From: Harmothoe impar
Lineage: Eukaryota > Annelida > Polychaeta > Phyllodocida > Polynoidae
Assembly: GCA_947462335.1 (NCBI GenBank)
Contig: OX381708.1
Span: 5,394,001-5,458,000, forward strand
Direction of reading: 5' to 3'
DNA length: 64,000 nt
Shown here one piece after another: positions 22,901 through 32,839 of the stretch. A program made the position numbers and the translations under genes. Positions within the stretch are counted from its first letter, which is position 1. Each line of letters begins with the position of its first letter. Under the pieces are notes generated by a model. That model worked only from the letters and a program-made list of their open reading frames with translations. It was not told the origin of the DNA and ran no database searches.

Positions 22901-25900
22901 TTGCACATGTCATCAATATCACGAACCTCAAAACAGGCCTTGCAAATTCCACTAAAAGGTATCCTTGTATGAGGATATTTGACCATAAAAATAAATTTTA
23001 CATGAAACATTAGCCAGATACATTGCTGGAATATGGTCAGAGGTGGTCCTGATGGGGAATGCAATAGGAAGACAAACCGACCTTGTTAAGCACTAGACTT
23101 TTGTTTCAAAGTGTTATTTTAGACCTTTTAATTCACAAAGAATACTTATTTCTGTAACATATCAGTAATATATTAATAATATAACTAGTTAAAAATAAGT
23201 TTCACATGAAAAGAAGCATTTTCCTACTTTTTGATCAAATAGTGTCTACATGAGCTCTAACCGGTTATACAAAATAAGACCATGTTAAAGTCGATAAACT
23301 GAGACATACCACACAGTTTAAAGTGCTATCTTTGAATTCCCCAGGTCAAAATACATAAGAATTATTGAGTCTGGTCTCGTTTTTTTCTCAATTTTTGAAA
23401 ATTTGTTGTACAGTGTAATTTAATTTGCATCCAAGCTAGCAATGTGTGTACTGATTTCTCTTTGTGCTAGTTGCAATAATAATTTACCTAAACTTGAGAA
23501 ATTATACATTAACCTTTAGTGACCTTACTTACCTTTAGCCTTTAGCTTTGATCCCCACCGAAACATGCGGCTCTTTTGAATTTTTTGGTGAATCAAAAAA
23601 ACACAAAAATCGTCAGAAAATAATTTCCGACCTAGTTAGGTTACCATCTCATTTGAAGCCCGGCTGCTTTTGAATAAATTAGGCCAATGAAAATTACCTG
23701 ACCAAACACTCAATCTTGATTTGCTTAGAAAGTGGGTCATAATGGTATCAGACCTAGTTACTATGTGATATGTAAATGAGCAGGTCACGTGACCAAATGC
23801 TGGCATATGATTGGCTTCCAACAGAAAGACCCAGAAAGTTTATAGACATTATGCGTTTCATTTAATGCAATATCACCTTTTTAACTTAGATTAACCAAGA
23901 TTTACAGATACAAAAGAAAAATATGTTACAGTACATATATATGTCAGGCACTATATTGGAACTAACACAATTCCGAAATTGCTCATACTTAAGGTTACGC
24001 AGTTTTATAATTCTTAACTGGTGCAACAGTTCCGCAATTGCGCACCCATATCTACAGTCTGTTTAAAAAGATTAACTGACGTAAAACAAAATATATATAA
24101 CAGTCATCTTTTAATTCTGTATGAACCACCTGATAAAGCTGTGGACATCAGCCTCATCAAGACCCATTCTTCTAACTGCCAAACTCAAACATTAATTGGC
24201 ACTAAATTCTTTTGCAAAATTTAGAGATACAACAAAAATCTCTGTATGCAGAGAGGCTCAGCTTGCTAAGTTTACTAGCGCTCGTCTTGACATACTTGGT
24301 CTTCACTGAGGAGCACACTTAGTTCTCCATTTTGATGACCTCAGCAACTTTCGTGTCTTAGATCCAATCCTTCACAGAGCGCGCGTGAGTGTCACTAGGT
24401 TGACTACTGACACTGCCATGACATTGTCAGTCAATCATGGCTGATGCTGGCATCAAAGCCAAGCCACCTTTGGCCAAGCCACAAATAGACAAGCTGGGAA
24501 TGGCACCACAACAACTGTGGTAAGTGAAACCATGTGTACAATTACTACCGATCCCAAAGAAAAGAAAAATCAGACAACTCAGCTTAGCTTCGTCATTCTT
24601 GCGAGCTGCCTTGGCTACCATGGGAGCCGCTGATTCCTAAGTCACCCTGACACTCTCACCCAGTGTAAAGTGGGAAAGAAAAATACACATAATAATTTCA
24701 AGGTCTATATACATATTGGTGTGTTTGTGGCAGTACTGAGAATCAGGGGTAACCCCCCAAAATACAAATATTACTTTTGGTCATATTGGGAAAAAAAGGC
24801 AGCACTGGAGGCTCAGACCTGCACAATCTGGGCCGTGACACATCCCCCTATGGGTCTTTGGCATTGGTCATACCCAGATATGATTTTGAGTATGATGTAT
24901 GTTCTGATATTCATGATATGGGCATGGAGTTAGCCATGGAAAAGGGTCTGGGGCAATGCACTCTAAACCTTGATCGTTTGAAGATAATTCATAACAAATC
25001 CACCGGTGACTTAGCTACTAGCAATGTTGACGCCAAATTGGCTGCAGCGACAGCTAGACAGGAGGAAATGCTTGTACCAATCAAACTTCTTCCTATTTAG
25101 GCTATGAACATTAAAACTAACTATTGTTATTCCTTTTAAAAAGTTCTGTGTATCAATGAGATTAGCTTGATTGATCAGCATACTTACTGTATACAGCAAT
25201 AAAGCTGATGCTGACATGAGTAATTTGTGCTGTTGTGACCTGACAGAAGAATCTGAAATCCTGCCAGGTCACATTGCCAACCATCAGCTCAAAACTGTCT
25301 TCATCCAGGGACAAGTCAGCGGGTGATGCGTTATGTGCAGCAGGACCCCGAGTGACACCAGACGCGTTCTGGTGGTAGAGGGCGTAGATTGACTCCCAAT
25401 ACCTGCCATACCACTCCCTCGACGTGTAGCTCGCCGCAGGCAGAAGGCACTGAACCGTCATGCTCTCATGGAGCCTTACACCAATCGCCCTCTCTATAAT
25501 GGACAACAAATAATGATTAATGTAATCCGTTAAAAGTTTTTTTGATGAATCTGAGTGAGAAATTAACACCATTTTGACAGCAACAGGAATATTCATTGCA
25601 AGAAAACTAGGTTATAACACATTAGAGGGATTCATAAGAAATTGTCATCGATTTCTAAATCTCGACCTTGCCGGACTTGACCACTCTCTGCTGCTGCTCT
25701 ATATATTAAAGTTTATATGTATATTTTGTTTGACTGATTGCCTGCGGTGTTTCATCAGTGCTATGTATGGTATATGGTTTATATGAAATAAAGTGATATA
25801 GAATGCAAATTTAATGTGTTATAACAACAATCGAAACAGTACAATTAAGATATGATTATCATTTAGATGATACTGGGTGACAATAACAATACAGGTTGAC

Positions 25901-27614
25901 ATAATTACATGCTATTTGTACTTTATGAATTAGGTATAGTTAAACTTTAACATGTAGAGGTTTACAATATACCTTATTTTGATGTTAACAAAACAGTGGT
26001 AGGCAAAAGACAATAGTATGCTGGAGGCTGGCCTTGTGCATATATTGCCTCTCCTCGAATCAGTTTATATAGCCCAAACAGCTAACAAGACTGATCTTGG
26101 TGGATAACATAGAAAAAACATTATGCATACATCAGTACTTTTAGGTGTTTTATAACATTAGGTATCTAAATAACAGGAACATACCTCTGCAATACCTCTA
26201 GAACACATGTAAACTTTATATAGGCTTAAAACATCTCAGATGGTGGACAAATATCATAAGGCCAAATTTAAAAAAAGGTGTGTTTCAGGTTACCTGACCC
26301 TACCTAGCAAAACAGGGCCGACCCTAGAAATTTTTATACAATTTTGAAAAAATATTTATATATTTTAGGTCATTTTGGGGCTATTCAAAGGTCGATCTGA
26401 TAGTTCACGAGTCGAGGCGGTCGTAAGCGAGTCGGCATTGAAGTGTGTGAGTCAATTTCTACTTTTGAGGCCAAAGTTAAAAAAAAAAAATAATAATCTG
26501 ACCTATCTACCATAGATTTTCAGACCATGTAACCTGAAACACACCTTTTATTTTTTTTGGCCTAAACAATAGATACACCAAGAGGCACTTACTGAAAACG
26601 AGCAGCCATGTGAATGTAATAATCCCCTGGCTCCCCGACCTGTCCAAGTCCACCCTACAGTAAAGCCGCCCAGTGTCCTGCACCTGCAGGCTACCAATAG
26701 TAAGGCTCCAGTCGGTCAGATTGAGTGAAGTATCAGCACGTGCCCCTACCCCTACTTGAGTCCCTCCATTCATACTGTTCTGGGTGTAGATAGCAGTGCT
26801 GGGCCTCAGGGGGGTTACTTCCCATACCCACTGTCTCTTGGTGTAGGTCCCATCATGCGGGGCACAGTACGCAGTCACCAGACCACCCTCTGCAGACATA
26901 TGGCGCCCTGAAAAGGCACAAAACAAGACTTAGAAGCAGTGTGCACATATCAACCACAGCCACAGTGGGTGACACTTGTTTTCATCTCGACAATTAAACG
27001 GCAGCTTTCATAATGTGGTAGTTTTTGGTTACCCTAGGTTAAAGAACAATGAGAACGGCAGTTTCCAGGTGTGAAATAGCAACAGACTTTTATTCACAGA
27101 GGAACAGAAGTGATCATATTTCCAGATAAGAAATAACCAGTATGCTATTTGTATACAGCTTTGTAAGCACGATAGGACTAGTGAAGTTTGTCGTCAGCCG
27201 GGCCTGCACTGGCTGCCTTCCTGAGTTAACAACCAGTTCTTGTATAACTGCCTGCCTTTGTCACGTGGACGGGGGGGGGGGGGGGGGTGGACCTCCCACC
27301 TGAGAGTGAGACATGGTCACTCCCTTACATATAAATATAAAAGAAGAATTTTTTCTTTAAATTTCAGTCAAATATGGCACGCGACTTTTACATTGGCCTG
27401 ATCTAGTGAGACACAGCCTGAGGAGGGCTCGTGGACAGAGTTTTGCAATATCCTATTTCGGAGTTTGGACAACTGCTATAAATGCCTTTACTCAACTATC
27501 TAACATATAACTGTTGATAAAAGGTACAGATTACTTACTGGGTAGGGTTTGTGGACAAACTTCAGGGTTAATGATTAATAAACTGAAGAAGAACAGGAGG
27601 TGCGTGGCGGCCAT
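16993..27614 (-). CDS. Type I membrane receptor: three Ig V-like domains plus plexin-type IPT/TIG domains
   Basis: Minus-strand exons: 27614-27539 (signal), 26907-26593, 25493-25188, 22128-21814 (Ig), 21231-21081, 20755-20579, 20240-20132, 19775-19647, 18662-18438, 18111-17971 (IPT), 17208-16993 (IPT end, helix, tail). All borders are AG/GT and phases agree, giving 720 codons including the stop. The first exon starts MAATHLLFFFSLLIINPE, a signal peptide. Each Ig exon has the Cys, Trp and DxxxxxC pattern (for example QDTGRLYC, WQDFRFFC, EDDTMFVC). The IPT part shows SGGTILTLTGSDL, FTYRPDPTVTKLEP, SGGTRVTVTGEGL and DYRILIGQSEC, the pattern of plexin/MET IPT repeats. The helix is near IIGAAALIGLILVTVIVICL; the tail is about 20 residues, with no plexin GAP domain. 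An in-frame TAA lies at 18055-18057. Ligand and function are unknown. Confidence 0.85.
17440..17990 (-). repeat. Minisatellite carrying about seven copies of an exon end and splice donor
   Basis: Units of about 81 bp start at successive ggtgcgtatta marks (17461, 17542, 17631, 17716, 17793, 17874, 17955). Read on the minus strand, nearly every unit contains an exon-end copy (ctc(c/a)(a/g)tgttagg), a donor (gtaagtaata) and a CA-rich stretch. The unit next to exon 18111-17971 supplies the real donor. The copy near 17721-17733 has lost the gtaagt core. Confidence 0.88.
17971..18111 (-). pseudogene. IPT exon with an in-frame TAA
   Basis: The exon is 47 codons in phase 0, reading STDYRILIGQSECSTLAV, stop, SNLFICTAPKDPPAP and onward. 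The stop is TAA at 18055-18057 (minus strand). Sequence on both sides of the stop fits the plexin IPT pattern in one frame, so only this codon looks damaged. If real, it truncates the protein to 619 residues, before the membrane helix. A second AG 8 bp upstream would shift the frame, so the acceptor at 18112-18113 was chosen. Confidence 0.75.
18915..19247. mobile_element. G/C-armed MITE (GCGTAGGAAGCAAATCTTC family)
   Basis: G-rich and C-rich arms (gggggcccaaacatattcgg, ctgggcccccccaatgaaga) are inverted, with gcataggaaaaggggg at the left and tttgcttactacgcc at the right. Related copies are at about 58722-59035, 59565-59640 and 63020-63361. Confidence 0.6.
20979..21070 (-). repeat. Partial second copy of the first IPT exon with its own donor
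   Basis: On the minus strand this repeats the 3' two-thirds of exon 21231-21081: SGGTALTLTGSDLSSSG, then RDTECVS and gtaagt at 20978-20973. It has no acceptor of its own, and readthrough from the upstream copy meets TAA at once (ACG TAA at the first donor), so it is probably not coding. Confidence 0.8.
22129..25187. other. Receptor intron, no exon seen
   Basis: AT-rich intron between the second and third Ig exons. A plus-strand ORF at 24777-25100 has protein-like composition (for example RYDFEYDVCSDIHDMG) but no recognised domain. It may be a transposon or retrocopy remnant. Confidence 0.45.
26260..26562. mobile_element. MITE of PIF/Harbinger type
   Basis: Ends GGCCAAA and TTTGGCC are flanked by TAA on both sides (26257-26259 and 26563-26565). 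The longer inverted repeat includes aggtgtgtttcaggttacc. A 3-bp TAA target fits PIF/Harbinger. It ends 30 bp from the low edge of the first Ig exon (26593). Confidence 0.8.
27011..27328. mobile_element. Diverged solo-LTR-like element in receptor intron 1
   Basis: It shares the blocks 'cagtttccaggtg', 'ttttattca' and 'gtcagccgggcctgcactg', in the same order, with 57750-58179. Ends are TGTGG and TTACA. No clean target duplication is seen. It includes a long poly-G tract near 27268-27288. Confidence 0.5.
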
Positions 27615-27705
27615 GTTGTCTGGGGTAGAAACGACTACTGCCTCCTGACTGGCTAAGTCATGGCACGGCCATGCACCAGTGCAGCTCTCTCACCTACATT
27701 TAGTT
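27615..27705 (-). promoter_or_regulatory. 5' UTR/promoter block shared with the paralogue
   Basis: The segment around 27668-27702 (ccatgcaccagtgcagctct and following) matches 37088-37120 upstream of the second receptor. No TATA box was found here, unlike in the paralogue. Confidence 0.5.
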
Positions 27706-28240
27706 TAACTTAGTTGCAGACCAACAATGGAGACAGAAAGAATGTACTGTATAGAGAAGCGTTGGCCTGGAACGAGTTGGACGTTTCTGTGAGAGACATG
27801 TCTATGTAGGTTAGGGGGCAGGAAAGTAATTTAACATCTAAACTCAGACAGCTGACCTGGATCTTGTGACCCTTCATCAATGCCAAGTGTAGTGGTATGC
27901 GGAAAGTTATCAGGTCTATCTTGTGACCCAGATTGGCGGTGGTATGCGGAAAGTCATGAGTATGTAGTATAGCCTGCAATAACCACGGACACTAGCGTTG
28001 TGCGTATAGGATGCAAGTGTCAAGAAAGCTTTGGGAAATCGGTACCTTCAGCATTATTCATATCTTAACATGCTAAAATGCTTCTTATTGTCACAGAGAA
28101 AAAAATAAAAATATGTATTTGATGCTTACAATGTATAGAGTCAGGTAATGATACCTTCGATAATCAATTCATAATAATAAGGAAATGTATGATTTCAGTT
28201 GGTTATCACCCCCCCCCCTTACCAACCACTCAGTATGGTG

Positions 28241-28425
28241 ACCCCGGCCTCCTGGGGGCGCCCCCGGCCTCCTGGGGGCGCCCCCGGCCTCCTGGGGGCG
28301 CCCCCGGCCTCCTGGGGGCGGCCCCGGCCTCCTGGCAGCGCCCCCGGCCTCCTGGGGGCGCCCCCGGCCTCCTGGGGGCGCCCCCGGCCTCCTGGGGGCG
28401 CCCCCGGCCTCCTGGGGGCGGCCCC
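28241..28425. repeat. GC-rich 20-bp minisatellite, about nine copies
   Basis: The unit is gcccccggcctcctgggggc with few differences. ORFs on both strands across it are repeat artefacts. Confidence 0.95.
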
Positions 28426-29880
28426 AAGTTCAAGTTCAAGTTTCAAAAATTTATTTGTCAATAATCAACGGTATGTACAAGTAATGATTCCAGAGTAATT
28501 GAATTGATATGTTAATACTCCAATATTTCATCAATAAAATTGATTTCAATAAATATGTTTACTACCCTGGACAAAGTCATTTTTTCCTTTATGATTAAGA
28601 CAAAAAGGCTGCCTCTTAGCTAAGCTAGTTTTCGTCAGCCACCTAAATTATACACAATAATGTAATGAATCGTTATGAGAACAGTACATTGTACAAAGTT
28701 ATGTATAAATATATCTGCTCAAAATATAGAAATAGTACCCATATACTAGTTATACCAGCATATTATTATTTTACAGATTATGTGTTACAAATATGATATT
28801 ATCACATTTCGTTCATTTATATACAATCAGATTTACACATTGTTTATGCAAGGTTTACTGATGTATTAGATTTTACAAAATTTTAAATATAATCTAAAAT
28901 CTTTACAGGACAAGACAAGGACATTACAAGTCAAAGCAGTTGTAGGCCGGATTAAAGCACAGATAAAAATGGAAAATTGCAGGTCATAACAGATAATCCC
29001 ATATATTTATAAATAGCTCCTAATGACAATACAATTTCTCAAGAAGTTTTCCATTAATAACACATTTTAGGTGGTTAAGTGGATGAAGACTATACATTCA
29101 TTGTATCTCTTTTAAATATGTACACGCTTATAAATATGTACACGCTTATGTTTTAGGCAGTTAAGTGCAGTGCAATTGCGAGGTGAAACTGCCTCGCATT
29201 CCCCTGTGTTTAATATCTACTATACAAACTTAAAAATCCATGTGTGGTATCTTACATATGTATACTATAGTTGATTCATAAATTGAATTATGGATGTTTT
29301 TTCATTTCCACACATTTAGGCAATTTGATGGAGGTAATATGTATAGAGGCAAACAATCTACAGCCTCTTGGGTCCCCTGTCGATTGGTCTAGACATGACT
29401 ATAATTAGTAATTTGTACATTTCACCTCATCCAATTAAGGCTCCAAGTAGCATAACAGACACTCATGGCCTGTCTTGATTGGGTGGAGAAATGTACATGA
29501 TTGGTTGACATAAAGACAATCAATAGAAAACTGACCCTTCTGTCCGTAACTCTCAGACAGCCCATGGCCCCATCTGAGAGTTATAGCCGTAACTATGAGT
29601 ATGAGATGGTAGGACAAAGCCAGATGTTGAATCACAGTAATTAGCTATAAAATAAGCTATAATAGGGATAACACACAAATAGTATATTCACCCTTTTATC
29701 AACATTCATTGTCATAATGTTTCTAAGCAACAAGCCATATCGAATTTATGTAGTGTGATGGCAGACAGGTAAAACGTTTTGTATCATGAGGGAATATGTA
29801 TAATAACCATATTGCTACCACCCTTATGGGATTTATTGTTAGCTATTTAGATTGCCTGGTCAAAATCTTCAACATTAAGA
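28426..29880. other. AT-rich interval, possible retroelement 3' end
   Basis: It starts with repeats of aagttc followed by 'aaaaatttatttgtcaat', resembling the 3' tail style of the non-LTR element at 43180. No coding sequence was recognised to 29880. Confidence 0.35.
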
Positions 29881-29889
29881 TGTAGATTG

Positions 29890-30620
29890 GATTACACCTG
29901 CCATTAGAGAGTCTATCAATGATAGACGTTTAGCAATGATAGAATTCCTTGCCACTGGTGTGCCTGAGCTACTCCAGACTGCCAAAGACCAAAGGAGTAG
30001 GGTTAGCCTTTTAATTGACAATTCCAAAATAAAGCCATATTGATGATGCCTTTCAAAACCATCAAGATGGACCTAGGGAATTCTCGCAAAAAAATCTCGG
30101 ATCTAATCAAACCAAAAGAGATTGTCACCCAGGCATCATCACTCTACTAACGCCAGGGTTGACGCCGACATGACAGCTGACTATTTCAATACTTTCTTTG
30201 CTGAACATTGGTTATGAAAATATTGAGAAATTGATTGAAGGCATCAATATACCAGCGGCATAGATGGAATCATTGCCGGGATTTCAAGGGATGTGGTACC
30301 GACCACCGTTTCCCAACTTCCCAGCATCTTTAGACATTCTCTAAGGGAGGGACTCTTCCCTGAGAAATGGGCTGTGAGCTCCGTCGTCCCAATCCCCAAA
30401 ACTGGTGATCTGAGTGGAAACCAATTAGTCTTCTGCCCATACCAGGCAGGATCCTTGCAAAGTAGGTGCATGCCCATATGTATGTTAAACATATGACTGA
30501 CATCAACCTGTTAAGTAAGTGTCAGTATGGCTTTCGGCCAGGCCTTGGAAACCAGTGATGCTATTTTTGATTTTGCTAACTACATTCACAACGAATTAGA
30601 CAACAATAAAGATGGTTCCA
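29890..30620 (+). pseudogene. Decayed non-LTR reverse transcriptase fragment
   Basis: The plus-strand frame near 30263-30430 reads SGIDGIIAGISRDVV, then LREGLFPEKWAVSSVVPIPK and TGDLSG, the fingers/palm part of a non-LTR reverse transcriptase. Frameshifts and stops lie on both sides. No catalytic YADD block is left. Confidence 0.75.
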
Positions 30621-30853
30621 AGTCATTACTACCCCATGAGATATTTAAGATTTTTCAGTAAAATCTAATTATCCACTTCCAGAATTTTCTCTTCGCGTTT
30701 CCCCCTCTTCTATCTCACACCTTTTAGTGCATCGCCCAGATTGCTCCTATTGCAGTTATACATCCCTAATATAACAGGCAACTTATAGATCATCTTCAAT
30801 TATGTTGCTGTGCTGATCTATCTTTTCTTGTATATGATATTAAATGTTAGTTG

Positions 30854-31012
30854 AAGGGCGGCTAGCACCGCTAAGACTGCCAGTCTTAGGAAGTCACGTG
30901 ACCTCAATAGCGGCGCACTGATTGGTCAATTGGTGCCGCTGGTTGCTGTGTGTTTTGTAAGAACTCCGAGGGCAGGTACCCATCTTTGCTAGGAACGGTG
31001 CTAGCCGCCCTT
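30854..31012. mobile_element. Short MITE with 17-bp inverted ends
   Basis: Arms aagggcggctagcaccg (30854-30870) and cggtgctagccgccctt (30996-31012) are perfect inverted repeats. The right end coincides with the stop of the SAM-like ORF. Confidence 0.8.
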
Positions 31013-31239
31013 TAAAACTGAGAGTTGCTGATCTCCTTGACAGCTTTCCTTATCCTGTTTCTCTCCCCCACGTTGAGTCCAGCTTCCACCATATCAGCGC
31101 GGGACATGTCCTGTAGGTGCTGGAGGGTGACAATGTCCTGGCGCTTCAGCTTCTTTAACGTTGCCTTCTGCGCATATGGCTCATAATGGACATGCCATTT
31201 TTGGTAGGCATATTCTCGGATTTTGGACGATTTTGACAA
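31012..31239 (-). CDS. SAM-domain-like ORF
   Basis: The minus-strand frame ends KRQDIVTLQHLQDMSRADMV, EAGLNVGERNRIRKAVKEI, then a short tail and TAA. The spacing of 'LQHLQDMSRADMVEAGL' and 'GERNRIRKAV' fits the C-terminal helices of a SAM domain, a protein-interaction fold. No ATG is seen at the left edge of the frame (31239 is TTG) and an in-frame stop lies upstream, so this is probably one exon or a fragment. A weak acceptor may lie near 31219. It follows the second receptor's last exon on the same strand, but that exon has its own stop and a nearby polyadenylation signal. Confidence 0.45.
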   Translation of the reverse strand: MSKSSKIREYAYQKWHVHYEPYAQKATLKKLKRQDIVTLQHLQDMSRADMVEAGLNVGERNRIRKAVKEISNSQF

Positions 31240-31327
31240 GAATTGAGCATTTTAGAAAACTTTTATTATTTTGATTATATTCCAACTTATCACCGAAAGA
31301 TGAAATTTTCATGCCAGTAAGTAAGAC

Positions 31328-32775
31328 CTATTCAGCAGTGACTTTGTTGTCTCTGGCCTTCCTCCTCATCACACAGAGTCCCACAATGAGTAAGATAACA
31401 CTGATGATAAGGACACTTGATATAACTGCTGCTCTTACAACAACAGGCAGTGACATACTGGGCGGTGAAGCTTCACTGGGATCTGAAAGCAGAACAACAT
31501 CAGTAGGTGTGACATCATAACCAGTGGTAAGTTGGAAGGGTTCTTAAAATAGGACACTGAAAACCTTAGGGTCGTCATTTTGGTTATACTCAAGAATTAA
31601 AGTCACTAGGGAACTGTGAAGTCGACATATGTCCTAGGTTGTCTCAAGGACTACCCAGTGTTGTTGCACATTAGGGCATGTATTGGAACCTAACTGCTAC
31701 CCAGTGTTAATTGAATGAAGTAACTATTTTTGTCATGAGCCATAGAGTGATGACAGGAAGCAGAGTGGCTCTATACCTTGGGGGCCATCATTGTCTCATT
31801 CATAACAAGTAATGCTACTCAGAAAGTAGACCAAAGCTATGCCGTTCCTGTGCTGCCCCTGTACCCCTGTACCACCCATGTACCCCCCCCCCTCCTGTGC
31901 CACCCCTGTTCAACCATTCTAGGTATGCAGTAAAATTCATTGTATTAAAGGTGTTACATAAAAACTATAAAATATGGAATAGAAATTACATACTGCTAAC
32001 GATCAGCTTCACACTCGAGACCACGGAAGCACCGGTACAGACAAACATGGTGTCATCTTCCATCTGTACACGGCCAATGGTTAACGCGAAGGTCCCACTG
32101 TTAAGAGACATGTCCTCACGGGCTGCAGAAGGATGTTCATACAAGATGTTTCTCCACTTGTACTGGTAGTAGAGGAGGTCCCCATTCACCCGCTGCCATG
32201 TCCTGGTGTAGTAACTGTACCGGCTCGTCTGTCCCGCCACCCAATCACAGGGTAGCGTGACTGACGCCCCCTTCTCAACCTCCAATTCAATACCTGAAAA
32301 AGAGAAACAATTATCAGTGACATTTCCTGATGGGTGAATTACTTACTCAAATGGCTTTATGGAGGGGAACAAACCCTTTGTTCCCTGTACTGATTGATTG
32401 GGGCCCCGCTCCCCCTAGTGTCATATCTCGGTACTGTCATCATTCATATGCTTCCAGCCTTTTTTGAGGGTATCCATTCTTGGTATGCCTTAAGATATAT
32501 GTTGTCCCAGTTTGTAAACAAAGTTATTAGTTGCTGTTATGTACTTTAAGACATTATGTACATAATCACCTTATTTTGGTCTCGGAGTCACCCGAAAACG
32601 GACAATCGAGTTCGTGAGGCAATAAAAAATGAACCGCTAGGGTTAGAGATGTATCAAAAAGTGTTCCAAAGAGCCGAGATATATACCTTTCAATAATATG
32701 AACTTGTTTAAATATATTAAGAAATTTCTGATTTGTCCATCCTCTATCCTAAAACAAGATAAGTCAGAAGTTTGA

Positions 32776-32839
<64 letters not shown>

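Noticed and set aside
24777..25100. 107-residue plus-strand ORF
   Set aside because: Composition looks protein-like, but no domain, start context or homologue can be named, so it is only mentioned in the intron entry.
28189..28498. Proline/glycine-rich ORFs
   Set aside because: All four frames read the 20-bp GC-rich minisatellite.
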